The position numbers and the translations under genes were made by a program. Positions 1 to 6,195 of a DNA stretch of 9,256 bases are shown piece by piece. Each line of letters starts with the position of its first letter. The first letter of the stretch is position 1. This stretch comes from an uncultured Clostridia bacterium (lineage in GTDB: Bacteria > Bacillota > Clostridia > Christensenellales > Borkfalkiaceae), in the NCBI GenBank assembly GCA_934271245.1, contig CAKQQY010000045.1, positions 1 through 9,256 on the forward strand, read 5' to 3'. The notes beneath the pieces are model-generated. The model did not search any database, had not been told where the DNA came from, and saw nothing but the letters and a program-made list of their open reading frames with translations.

Positions 1-84
1 GTATATAAAATGGCAGACGTTATTAGCGAATCGCTGAATGAATATTTATACGCATTTGATGATAGAATGAAAAGCGCACTATAA
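1..84 (+). CDS. 3' end of an unidentified gene (partial)
   Basis: The first frame is open from the window edge to a TAA at 82-84. It gives 27 residues ending in FDDRMKSAL, with an internal Met at residue 4 (position 10). The peptide is acidic and polar and I recognise no family. The stop lies inside a hairpin followed by a T run, which supports this being the true end of a transcribed gene rather than chance. It reads toward the repeat array on its right. Whether it is the tail of a longer gene or a tiny remnant cannot be decided from this window. Confidence 0.4.
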   Translation, partial: VYKMADVISESLNEYLYAFDDRMKSAL

Positions 85-110
85 AATTATGCATATACGC
101 TTTTTTATTT
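70..110 (+). terminator. Rho-independent terminator of the leftmost gene
   Basis: The arms AAAAGCG (70-76) and CGCTTTT (98-104) pair perfectly over 7 bp, and T residues continue to about 110. The 21-nt loop contains the palindrome TATGCATA. The hairpin overlaps the stop codon at 82-84. The large loop makes it weaker than a classical terminator. Confidence 0.45.
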
Positions 111-134
111 TACGTTACGCAATATAGTTATGTG

Positions 135-147
135 TTGCACCGTGCAA
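135..147. other. Short perfect dyad, operator-like
   Basis: TTGCAC and GTGCAA flank a single central C, giving a 13-bp dyad in an otherwise AT-rich non-coding stretch (111-265). No gene starts close to it on either strand. A protein-binding site is only a possibility. Nothing else in 111-265 was assignable. Confidence 0.2.
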
Positions 148-466
148 ACAGATAATGAAATTATTTAGTTGCGCCTTTATTTGGAGGTTTTATATAGTTT
201 ACTGTTAGAACTATCAAGTAGTATAATATCCTTAATTACTGTAATTCAAATATATAAACTATATTTATAATATTAGTAAAAGAGAAACCTTGCTTGCAAG
301 GGATTCCGAGCGTAGTATTACATTAAGACAAGCGGGTTACCCAGGTTAAGCATCAGGGCGACCATTGTCGCGGTCGCAATTTATTGCGGTGGTGTCGTAA
401 TATAATACACGCAGAGAGTTTGTTGTCACAAACTCGGTGCTACTGCGTCACGCCGGCGCTTTTGAA

Positions 467-521
467 ATTCTACACAAGAATATTTACAAATTCCTTGTGG
501 TCACACATTTTTGTGTAGAAT
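467..521. repeat. Long tail hairpin of a repeat unit
   Basis: Arms at 467-481 (ATTCTACACAAGAAT) and 507-521 pair at 14 of 15 positions and abut the TATAATAC header at 522. Related, more diverged versions lie at 641-694 and, on the other array, at 5635-5688 and 6053-6105. The arms contain TTCTACACA, one base from the DnaA-box pattern TTATNCACA. Confidence 0.6.
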
Positions 522-560
522 TATAATACGAGAAAGCTTGCATTCTAATAGGGTTGAAGG

Positions 561-742
561 TATAATACACGAAAAGAGAATGTTTTACATACTCGGCGCT
601 ACCGCGCCACGCGTAACTGCGTTACGCCTGCGTTCTTGAGATTCTACACAAAAATGTTTACAAATACTTTGTGCTTGCACATTTTTGTTTGAATTTTATT
701 ACAAGCAATAAACCCGTTCTGTGAACGCTTCGGGACTGTCGT
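561..742 (+). repeat. Left copy of a 183-bp inverted repeat
   Basis: This stretch matches the reverse complement of 5587-5769 nearly end to end. By hand alignment I count about 18 differences and one single-base gap, or roughly 90% identity. It spans one whole repeat unit and the start of the next. It includes hairpins at 576-594, 611-627 (GCGTAAC/GTTACGC) and 715-727 (CGTTC/GAACG). It is the strongest homology between the two arrays and lies in inverted orientation around the dnaA block. Confidence 0.85.
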
Positions 743-983
743 GTATGCGATTTTTTTTTAACAATTAGTACCCTTTCTTGAGCTTTGGTGTAAAAACGCC
801 TGCAGACGTTTTGTACTTGCGAATTTTTGTTTGAATTTTAATATAACAAGATGGGAACTTGCGTATAGGGAGATTTGCCCTTGGCAGTGAATCACAAAGG
901 AAGCGCAACAACTATGCCTTTGCGGAAACTATTTCGGGTATCAATGAAGTTGCTTTCTGAAGTTATAATACAAGGAGAATACT

Positions 984-1292
984 ATGGAGCGTTTATCTAA
1001 TGACCGATTGATTTATGAGATCCTTTCGGTTGTAAAAGAAATACCGTTGGGGCGTGTTGCAACTTACGGTCAGATTGCTAGGCTAATCGGAAGAGAACGG
1101 AACTCGCGGTTAGTTGGGACGGTACTCAGCCACGCAGACTATTACGGGCAGTTTCCGTGTCATCGTGTTGTGAATCACGCAGGCAGGTTGGTTCCCGGTT
1201 GGAGTGAGCAAGCGGAACTTCTGAAGAGGGAAGGCATTGTTTTGAAAGACGCCAGCCACGTCGATTTAAAAATATATCAATGGGATATTTAA
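984..1292 (+). CDS. MGMT-family DNA-binding domain protein (alkyltransferase-like)
   Basis: The 102-residue protein is a free-standing C-terminal domain of the O6-alkylguanine-DNA alkyltransferase family, whose members bind DNA through a winged helix and probe O6-alkylated guanine. GRVATYGQIA (residues 23-32) is the helix-turn-helix segment and NSRLVGTVLSHA (40-51) the arginine-finger region. FPCHRVVNHAG (57-67) carries the active-site PCHRV with Cys59, and LVPGW follows at 69-73. Classical alkyltransferase-like proteins have Trp at the Cys position; this one keeps Cys but lacks the N-terminal domain, so it may be a minimal methyltransferase or a damage sensor. The start is set by AAGGAGA (972-978), 5 nt before the ATG. 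It stands alone, with a repeat array upstream and a terminator downstream. Family assignment is firm; enzymatic activity is inferred. Confidence 0.9.
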   Translation: MERLSNDRLIYEILSVVKEIPLGRVATYGQIARLIGRERNSRLVGTVLSHADYYGQFPCHRVVNHAGRLVPGWSEQAELLKREGIVLKDASHVDLKIYQWDI

Positions 1293-1361
1293 TGGCGCGG
1301 ACGTAAGGATTGCGAGATAAAGGCGCTCAGATAAAATTTTTCGGCGGCGCCATATAAGAAT

Positions 1362-1395
1362 AAAGACATCGAAAAAATTTCGGTGTCTTTTTGTT
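1362..1395 (+). terminator. Rho-independent terminator of the MGMT-like gene
   Basis: Arms AAAGACATCGAAA (1362-1374) and TTTCGGTGTCTTT (1378-1390) form a 13-bp stem with one G-T wobble and an AAA loop, followed by TTGTTGT. It lies 70 bp after the stop codon. A further TGGCGC/GCGCCA pair (1293-1298 and 1347-1352) encloses the space between stop and terminator. Confidence 0.85.
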
Positions 1396-1404
1396 GTAGT
1401 TTTT

Positions 1405-1434
1405 AGCGAAAACAACCACCGCTTGGAGCGGTGG
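1405..1434 (-). terminator. Terminator for leftward transcription (dnaA-mnmG side)
   Basis: CCACCGCT (1416-1423) and AGCGGTGG (1427-1434) pair perfectly over 8 bp around a 3-nt loop. Read leftward it is followed by TTGTTTTCGCT; read rightward there is no T run. It therefore suits transcripts arriving from the leftward genes and sits back to back with the rightward terminator at 1362-1395. It is about 235 bp past the stop of the nearest leftward gene. Confidence 0.55.
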
Positions 1435-1670
1435 AATTAAAACTTTTCAGATAAAAACCCTAACATGATTGATTTTTAAAGCCTGACTTGATAATGTAAA
1501 GTATTTCGTTAAAATATCCAAAAATATTATTTTTCAAAGCGTTATTTAATCCATTTTAACGTTTATTTTATTGTTTTTCGTTAAAAATAAAATGCGCTTT
1601 GCAGAACCAGAGAATCTTGTTTTGGGACTGTATAGAGTTTCATCAAATTCACCGTTATCCAGGCTAAAGT
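1435..1670. other. AT-rich non-coding stretch with nested dyads
   Basis: No credible gene is seen. It holds a nested inverted repeat: outer arms CAAAGCG (1535-1541) and CGCTTTG (1595-1601), inner arms TTTTAACG (1554-1561) and CGTTAAAA (1579-1586). A small dyad AGGCT/AGCCT (1661-1665 and 1673-1677) overlaps the end of the leftward gene but has no T run. The region probably forms the untranslated tail of the leftward transcript. Confidence 0.35.
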
Positions 1671-2024
1671 TCAGCCTAACACGATACTCTTTTTCTTTCC
1701 GTTTTTCTTGCGCGGATATTCTCTGATTCGGGTGACGAAATCGAGATTGATTATTTCTTTTTCGCCCGAATTTTTTTCGATAATCATACCGCCGTCGTCA
1801 ATTTCCTTTATTGTGCCCTGTATGCTGGCGTCATATGAAGTAATGGTATAAACTATACAATCTTTTCCGATAAACTGTTTTGCGAGTTCTTTCATATTCA
1901 AATTTTCCTTGTTATGTTTTGTTCTATTTAAAACGAGTCTGGCTGCCGCGATTTTTCTTTGCCGAATCGTCAAAGGGATAATCACAAGGACGAATAAAGC
2001 AAAGATTGCTATAAAATATTCCAT
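1671..2024 (-). CDS. Small membrane-anchored protein with conserved C-terminal domain, unknown function
   Basis: The protein has 117 residues. Residues 2-20 form one hydrophobic segment followed by RQRK, so a single membrane anchor with the rest in the cytoplasm is likely. Residues 44-117 look like a compact beta-rich domain: FIGKDCIVYT, GTIKEIDDGGMIIE and INLDFVTRIREYPR precede a basic tail, KKNGKKKS. The pattern recalls short uncharacterised clostridial proteins (possibly the DUF6897 type) and Sm-like barrels, but this is from memory. Two starts are plausible. The first ATG (2024) follows CAGGTAG. The internal ATG at 1895 (residue 44) follows AAGGAAA and would give a soluble 74-residue protein that is just the domain. 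It is the third gene on the strand after dnaA and mnmG, 189 bp downstream of mnmG. No function is assigned. Confidence 0.7.
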   Translation of the reverse strand: MEYFIAIFALFVLVIIPLTIRQRKIAAARLVLNRTKHNKENLNMKELAKQFIGKDCIVYTITSYDASIQGTIKEIDDGGMIIEKNSGEKEIINLDFVTRIREYPRKKNGKKKSIVLG

Positions 2025-2064
2025 TTTTCTACCTGCCTTTTACAGTAATCCGATTTTTCAGGAT

Positions 2065-2093
2065 ATTTTATTGCCTGCTTTGGAATACCGCAA
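2065..2093 (-). promoter_or_regulatory. Possible sigma-A promoter before the small membrane protein gene
   Basis: Read leftward, TTGCGG (2093-2088) and TAAAAT (2070-2065) are separated by exactly 17 bp. The -10 matches consensus at 5 of 6 positions and the -35 at 3 of 6. It would give a leader of roughly 35 nt before the start at 2024. This would let the gene be transcribed independently of dnaA-mnmG. Confidence 0.3.
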
Positions 2094-2100
2094 CGCTTCC

Positions 2101-2122
2101 TTATAGCACACCGACGCTATAA
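2101..2122. other. Hairpin in the 189-bp gap after mnmG
   Basis: TTATAGC (2101-2107) and GCTATAA (2116-2122) pair perfectly with an 8-nt loop. Neither strand has a following T run, so it is not a standard terminator. A second dyad, TAAATCG/CGATTTA, lies nearby at about 2163-2197 with a long loop. Function unknown. Confidence 0.3.
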
Positions 2123-2213
2123 ACTACGAGAAGTAAAGTTTTTGTATTCCGATATGAATTGTAAATCGATTTTTTCGTTATGGTTAAGCGATTTATCGTA
2201 TCGGTTTATAAAA

Positions 2214-4070
2214 TTATTTTTTTAAGTATACCATAAGAACGGTAATATCTGCGGGGGAAACGCCGGAAATTCTTCCCGCCTGCCCGAGATTTTGCGGTCT
2301 TATTTTATCGAGTTTTTGTCTTGCTTCGAGTCTTAATCCGTTTATAGAAAGATAATCTATATCGGGCGGAAGAACTTTATCTTCCAACTTTTTGAATCTG
2401 TCTATCTGTTCGTCTTCTTTTTTGATATAACCGTCGTATTTAGCGTTGAGTTCGGCGGTGTATAAAACGTCGTCGGAAAGGCCTTCGAATCCGCCTATTT
2501 TTTCGGCAATTTCCTTAAGAGAAATTCCGCGGCGAATCAAATCTCCTGCGGAAAGAGCCGCGTTCGGTTTATCGAATCCGTGTTCGGTAAGTAACGGCAA
2601 AACTTCTTTCGGTTTATAAAGTTTTTCGATGAGAACGGTGGCTTTTTCCAGTTCGGCTTTGCGTTTTAAGTATCTTTCGTATCTGTAATCGGAAACTAAC
2701 CCCGCCTTTCTGCCGAGCGGCGTAAGTCTTAAATCGGTGTTATCTTCTCGTAAGGTTATGCGATATTCCGCGCGGCTCGTCATCATACGGTAAGGTTCGT
2801 TGGTTCCTTTTGTAACCAGATCGTCTATAAGAACGCCGAGATAACCGTCGTTTCTGCGAAGAATAAGCGGTTTTTCGCCGCGGATTTTAAGCGACGCGTT
2901 AATTCCTGCAATCAAACCCTGACCTGCCGCTTCTTCGTAACCGCTCGTGCCGTTTATCTGTCCTGCGGTAAAAATGCCGGAAACTTTTTTAAATTCGAGC
3001 GAAGGGTAAAGATCTAAAGAGTCTATGCAGTCGTATTCTATCGCGTAGGCGTAACGCATAATTTCGCAATGCTCTAAACCCTTTATCGTACGGTACATTT
3101 GTTTTTGTACGTCTTGCGGCAATGAAGTGGACATTCCCTGAACGTAAATTTCTTCGGTGTTGTCGCCTTCGGGTTCTAAAAAGAGTTGGTGATGTTCTTT
3201 ATCGGCAAATCTTACGACTTTGTCTTCGATAGACGGGCAGTATCTCGGACCGATTCCGTGAATTACCCCCGCGTATAAAGGAGAGCGGTGCAAATTCGCG
3301 CGAATGATTTCATGCGTTTTTTCGTTCGTGTAGGTAAGGTAGCAGGGGTGTTGCTTTTGGGGAACGCCGTCGGACAGAAAACTGAAGGGGAAAACGTCCG
3401 TTTCGCCGTCTTGTTTTTCGAGAACGGAAAAATCTATGCTTTTAGCCGAAACTCTTGCCGGCGTACCCGTTTTGAATCGTTTGACGTTAAATCCGAGTTT
3501 GATAAGGCTTGCCGTAAGTTCGTTCGCCGGCTGAAATCCGTTAGGGCCGGAGGACCGCTTCCATTCGCCCGCGATAACGCTGCCGTTAAGATAAACGCCC
3601 GTCGCGATAACTACCGCTTCACAGTAAATAATGCCGCCGAACGCGGTTTTTACGCCGATTACTTTGTCGTTTTCGGTTAAAATATCGGTAACTTCCGCCT
3701 GTAAAATTTTTAAGTTCGGCGTGTTTTCGAGCGTTTGTTTCATTAAAGCGTGGTACAGGTTTTTGTCTTCCTGTCCGCGTAAAGATTGAACCGCGGCGCC
3801 TTTGCCACGGTTTAAAACTCTTATCTGTAATAACGCTTTGTCCGCATTGACGCCCATTTCGCCGCCTAACGCGTCGATTTCTCTGACAATCTGACCCTTT
3901 GCCGTGCCGCCGATAGACGGGTTGCACGCCATAAAAGCGATACTGTCTAAATTAAGCGTAAGCATGGCGGTGGATATGCCCGTTCTCGCAAGAGCAAGCG
4001 CGGCTTCGCACCCGGCGTGACCCGCGCCGATAACGACCGCCTGATAATTTCCTTCTACGTATTCGTTCAT
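2214..4070 (-). CDS. mnmG: tRNA uridine-5-carboxymethylaminomethyl modification enzyme MnmG (GidA)
   Basis: This FAD-dependent partner of MnmE installs carboxymethylaminomethyl groups at C5 of the wobble uridine (U34) of several tRNAs in the cytosol. At 618 residues it is full length for the family. The N-terminal dinucleotide fold is GAGHAG (15-20). CNPSIGG (49-55) and GPRYCPSIEDK (274-284) contain Cys49 and Cys278, which correspond to the two cysteines important in the E. coli enzyme. Other landmarks are LNRGKGAAVQS (86-96), RFKTGTPA (198-205), the FAD-binding AGQINGTSGYEEAAGQG (369-385), TSRAEYR (431-437) and a C-terminal helical domain with GISGV-like RISGVSPAD. It starts 3 bp after the dnaA stop with no visible Shine-Dalgarno, so translation is probably coupled to dnaA. 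mnmG next to dnaA instead of after mnmE is unusual. Confidence 0.97.
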   Translation of the reverse strand: MNEYVEGNYQAVVIGAGHAGCEAALALARTGISTAMLTLNLDSIAFMACNPSIGGTAKGQIVREIDALGGEMGVNADKALLQIRVLNRGKGAAVQSLRGQEDKNLYHALMKQTLENTPNLKILQAEVTDILTENDKVIGVKTAFGGIIYCEAVVIATGVYLNGSVIAGEWKRSSGPNGFQPANELTASLIKLGFNVKRFKTGTPARVSAKSIDFSVLEKQDGETDVFPFSFLSDGVPQKQHPCYLTYTNEKTHEIIRANLHRSPLYAGVIHGIGPRYCPSIEDKVVRFADKEHHQLFLEPEGDNTEEIYVQGMSTSLPQDVQKQMYRTIKGLEHCEIMRYAYAIEYDCIDSLDLYPSLEFKKVSGIFTAGQINGTSGYEEAAGQGLIAGINASLKIRGEKPLILRRNDGYLGVLIDDLVTKGTNEPYRMMTSRAEYRITLREDNTDLRLTPLGRKAGLVSDYRYERYLKRKAELEKATVLIEKLYKPKEVLPLLTEHGFDKPNAALSAGDLIRRGISLKEIAEKIGGFEGLSDDVLYTAELNAKYDGYIKKEDEQIDRFKKLEDKVLPPDIDYLSINGLRLEARQKLDKIRPQNLGQAGRISGVSPADITVLMVYLKK

Positions 4071-4073
4071 AAC

Positions 4074-5408
4074 TTATTTTTTAAGCAACATGTTTCGAAT
4101 GTCGTTTATTTCCACTAATAATTTGTTGTTGTTTTTAATTTCTTCGCTTACCTTGTCGCGCGCGTAAATAACGGTCGCGTGATCTCTTCCGCCCATAATT
4201 TTGCCGACCGAAACGAGCGGAATACTCATCATATCGGTAATAAGGTAAATACATATCTGACGGGGTTCGACGAATTCTTTGTTCTTCTTTTTGCCGAGAA
4301 TATCCGACTTATTGACTTTATAAAAATCGCACACGCAACGGATAATGTCGTCGGCTTTAAGTTCTTCCTGAATTTCGCTTGCCGATTCTTTAAGCGCTTC
4401 GTTTACGAGATCTATAGTAATGGGTTTTTCGTGAAGTTTGGAAGCGAAGATGACTTTGGTAAGTCTTCCGATTAAGGTACGAACGTCGCTTTCGCTCTTT
4501 TCGGCGATATAGTACAAAACTTTCATATCGATAACCGTTTTTTGTTCTTCGGCTTTCTTCTTTAAGATCGCGATTTTGGTTTCTAAGTTAGGCGGTTGAA
4601 CGTCCGCCAAAAGACCGCCTTCGAAACGGGTTCTGAGTCGGTCTTCTAATAGTTCGATTTCTTTCGGCGAACGGTCGGACGTGAACACGACCTGTTTATT
4701 CTGCATTACGAGTTCGTTGAAAGTGTGGAAGAATTCCGTCTGAATACCTTGTTTTTTCGCAAGGAACTGAACGTCGTCGATAAGCAAAACGTCAACGTTT
4801 CTGTACTTTCTGCGAAATTCCGCAGGGGAAGCCTTTCCTTTGGATAAACTTTCTATGTGTTGGTTGGTAAACTGTTCGCAAGTGGCGTATAACACGTTTT
4901 TCGTCGGGAAATGAAGTTTAACGTAGTTCGCGATAGCCATTAAAATATGGGTTTTTCCGAGTCCCGTGCCGCCGTAAATGAATAACGGGTTGTAAGATTC
5001 CCCGGGCGCTTCGGCGACGGCTTTCGCCGCGGCGTAAATAAACTCGTTGGAAGGTCCTACCACGAAAGATTCGAAAGTAAATTTGGGATTAACGGGCGAA
5101 CCCTGGTCTTCCGGTTTAAAATTGTCGTTCGCGCAGTATTGAGCAATGTAATCTTCTCTGTTTTTAGCGACGTAAATTTCAAAATCGTTCACTTCGGAAT
5201 TGCTTTTCGTGAGCGCGGCTATAATCGCGGGGCGTAAACGACCCTGCGCGTTGTCGGCGAAAAGTTGACTTTCCGTGCATAAAATAAGTTTGTTCCCGAC
5301 GATGTCCACGGGAACTAATTGCTTTATATGTGTTTCAAACGAGATAGAACTCACGGTGTTTTCTATCTCGGGAAGAGTCGTTTTCCATAAAATTTCGTAA
5401 CTTTCCAT
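4074..5408 (-). CDS. dnaA: Chromosomal replication initiator protein DnaA
   Basis: DnaA binds DnaA boxes at oriC and melts the origin as an ATP-bound filament. The 444-residue protein has all four domains: an N-terminal interaction domain (about 1-75), a linker, the AAA+ core and the C-terminal DNA-binding domain. Walker A is GGTGLGKT (146-153), Walker B LLIDDVQF (208-215) and the arginine-finger region RTRFEGGL (259-266). The last has Gly where many homologues have Trp. The DnaA signature GGRDHATV is at 406-413. I chose the ATG at 5408: AAAAGGA lies 9 nt upstream, and MESYEILW then puts Trp8 where B. subtilis DnaA has it. An in-frame GTG at 5414, only 3 nt from the same site, would add two residues. 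dnaN does not follow; mnmG does. A weak promoter-like pair lies upstream (TTCGAT, TATAGT, 5477-5448). Confidence 0.98.
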   Translation of the reverse strand: MESYEILWKTTLPEIENTVSSISFETHIKQLVPVDIVGNKLILCTESQLFADNAQGRLRPAIIAALTKSNSEVNDFEIYVAKNREDYIAQYCANDNFKPEDQGSPVNPKFTFESFVVGPSNEFIYAAAKAVAEAPGESYNPLFIYGGTGLGKTHILMAIANYVKLHFPTKNVLYATCEQFTNQHIESLSKGKASPAEFRRKYRNVDVLLIDDVQFLAKKQGIQTEFFHTFNELVMQNKQVVFTSDRSPKEIELLEDRLRTRFEGGLLADVQPPNLETKIAILKKKAEEQKTVIDMKVLYYIAEKSESDVRTLIGRLTKVIFASKLHEKPITIDLVNEALKESASEIQEELKADDIIRCVCDFYKVNKSDILGKKKNKEFVEPRQICIYLITDMMSIPLVSVGKIMGGRDHATVIYARDKVSEEIKNNNKLLVEINDIRNMLLKK

Positions 5409-5526
5409 GTTCACTTTTCCTTTTATACTTGCTTTAATCGTAAAAAAACTATATACTTAAACTGTAAATCAATCGAATATCTTTGTGGCGGCGGTTTATT
5501 GAACCTCTTCGCTCGCGTTTTGCCGA

Positions 5527-5614
5527 CATTTTTGCGCTGAATTTCAAGATAGCGTGCGAATTTTTATCCTAAAAATTCACGGGGGGACGATAGTCCCGAA
5601 GTGTTCGCAGAACA
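5527..5614 (-). repeat. 88-bp direct repeat, copy proximal to dnaA
   Basis: It is nearly identical to 6090-6176: by eye two substitutions and one extra G. Both contain a hairpin GCGAATTTTTA/TAAAAATTC, the GGACGATAGTCCC segment and a GTTC-GCA-GAAC hairpin. The near identity points to recent duplication or gene conversion. The offset of about 562 bp equals four repeat units. Confidence 0.85.
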
Positions 5615-5769
5615 GGTTTATTGCTTGTATTAAAATTCAAACAAAAATGCGCAAGCACGAAGTATTTGTAAACATTTTTGCGCTGAATTTCAAGAACGCA
5701 GGCGTAACGTAGTTACGCGTGGCGCGGTAGCGCCGAGTTTGTGACAACAAACTCTCTGCGTGTATTATA
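5587..5769 (-). repeat. Right copy of the 183-bp inverted repeat
   Basis: It is the reverse complement of 561-742 at about 90% identity by hand alignment. It contains three perfect stems: GCGTAAC/GTTACGC (5702-5708, 5712-5718), GGCGC/GCGCC (5721-5725, 5730-5734) and GAGTTTGT/ACAAACTC (5735-5742, 5747-5754). Copies bracket 4.8 kb holding the MGMT-like gene, the unknown gene, mnmG and dnaA. Confidence 0.85.
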
Positions 5770-5780
5770 TTACGAAACGA

Positions 5781-5800
5781 GACAAAATTAAAATTTTGTC
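5781..5800. repeat. Perfect 20-bp palindrome in the right array
   Basis: GACAAAATT and AATTTTGTC are separated by AA, giving 9-bp perfect arms. A CACC/GGTG stem (5803-5814) and a TTTGCC/GGCAAA stem (about 5825-5839) follow within 40 bp. These belong to the repeat unit headed at 5907 and have no close copy in the left array. Confidence 0.6.
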
Positions 5801-6089
5801 GTCACCTATCGGTGCCTTTGCGTTTTGCCCCTGGCAAATCGCCGTTTCTAATGAAATACAATAAGTCATAAATTCTTGCAAGCAAGTTTGAAACTTCTTG
5901 TATTATAACAAACGTTGCGATTTACTCGTTTCACTCGCAAATCCGATTGCCTTCGGCAATTCCCCGCCAAACCTAATCGATTTGTCGGCAACGTTTCTTG
6001 AAATACTTCGCTCGAAAACCCTTGCAAGCAAGTTTTCTCGCTCGTATTATAATTCAAGCAAAAATGCGCAAGCGCGAAGCATTTGCAGG

Positions 6090-6176
6090 CATTTTTGCGC
6101 TGAATTTCAAGATAGCGTGCGAATTTTTATCCTAAAAATTCGCGGAGGACGATAGTCCCGAAGTGTTCGCAGAACA
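6090..6176 (-). repeat. 88-bp direct repeat, copy proximal to recF
   Basis: Partner of 5527-5614. In this copy the hairpin GCGAATTTTTA/TAAAAATTCGC (6119-6129, 6133-6143) is a perfect 11-bp stem with a TCC loop. A second stem, GAAGTGTTC/GAACACTTC (6160-6168, 6172-6180), is a perfect 9 bp with a GCA loop. It lies in the unit closest to recF. Confidence 0.85.
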
Positions 6177-6195
6177 CTTCAACGCTTGTATTATA

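Larger units (their letters stand above)
266..983 (+). repeat. Left array of ~140-bp TATAATAC-headed repeat units
   Basis: The region consists of diverged units, each opening with TATAATAC or a close variant: 266 (TATAATAT), 401, 522, 561, 695 (degenerate), about 837 (degenerate) and 964. Intervals are 135, 121, 39, 134, 142 and 127 bp. The headers are mostly followed by ACG, GAG or AAG. Units share internal hairpins and a tail hairpin ending in TTTTTGTTTGAAT just before the next header. The same family occurs inverted at 5500-6195. No coding frame of credible quality spans it. The last header sits directly before the ribosome binding site of the MGMT-like gene. It could be an intergenic mobile-repeat array, tandem small RNA units or an origin-linked element. 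Confidence 0.8.
5500..6195 (-). repeat. Right array of ~140-bp TATAATAC-headed repeat units
   Basis: Read leftward, TATAATAC headers begin at 6195, 6051, 5907, 5769 and 5634 (the last TTTAATAC), at intervals of 144, 144, 138 and 135 bp. Bodies differ but are rich in hairpins; several share the tail hairpin with TTCAGCGCAAAAATG. The order of modules matches the left array in reverse complement: the CTTGCTTGCAAGG element, then the GAGTTTGT hairpin, then GCGTAAC, then the tail hairpin, then GTTCTGCGAAC. All headers point toward dnaA, so if the TATAAT acts as a -10 element it would drive dnaA, but no good -35 is seen at standard spacing. Confidence 0.8.

Noticed and set aside
266..983. CRISPR array
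   Set aside because: The repeated parts are diverged, vary in spacing from 39 to 142 bp, and have no constant 25-40 bp repeat with unique spacers. No cas gene is present.
85..983. tRNA, rRNA or known riboswitch in the left gap
   Set aside because: No cloverleaf with a T-loop-like GGTTCAANC element and no recognisable riboswitch core were found by eye.
1416..1434. IS200/IS605-type end hairpin
   Set aside because: The CCACCGCT stem looks like such ends, but there is no transposase or partner end nearby, and a leftward terminator explains it.
1909..2106. 65-residue rightward open frame
   Set aside because: Antisense to the N-terminal membrane segment of the leftward gene; no ribosome binding site and no recognisable features.
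3288..3927. Open frames of 130 (+) and 102 (-) residues inside mnmG
   Set aside because: Arginine-rich translations of the mnmG gene in other frames; mnmG is intact across them.
5866..6155. Open frames of 63 (-) and 85 (+) residues in the right array
   Set aside because: They overlap each other on repeat sequence full of palindromes, lack ribosome binding sites, and resemble no protein.
5500..6195. Series of standard sigma-A promoters formed by the TATAAT headers
   Set aside because: No consistent TTGACA-like box lies 16-18 bp upstream of the headers; the nearest TTGCGC words sit about 14 bp away. Kept only as a hypothesis.
266..6195. Composite transposon carrying the dnaA block
   Set aside because: The inverted arrays contain no transposase or remnant of one, and the enclosed genes include essential dnaA; recombining non-coding repeats are a simpler reading.
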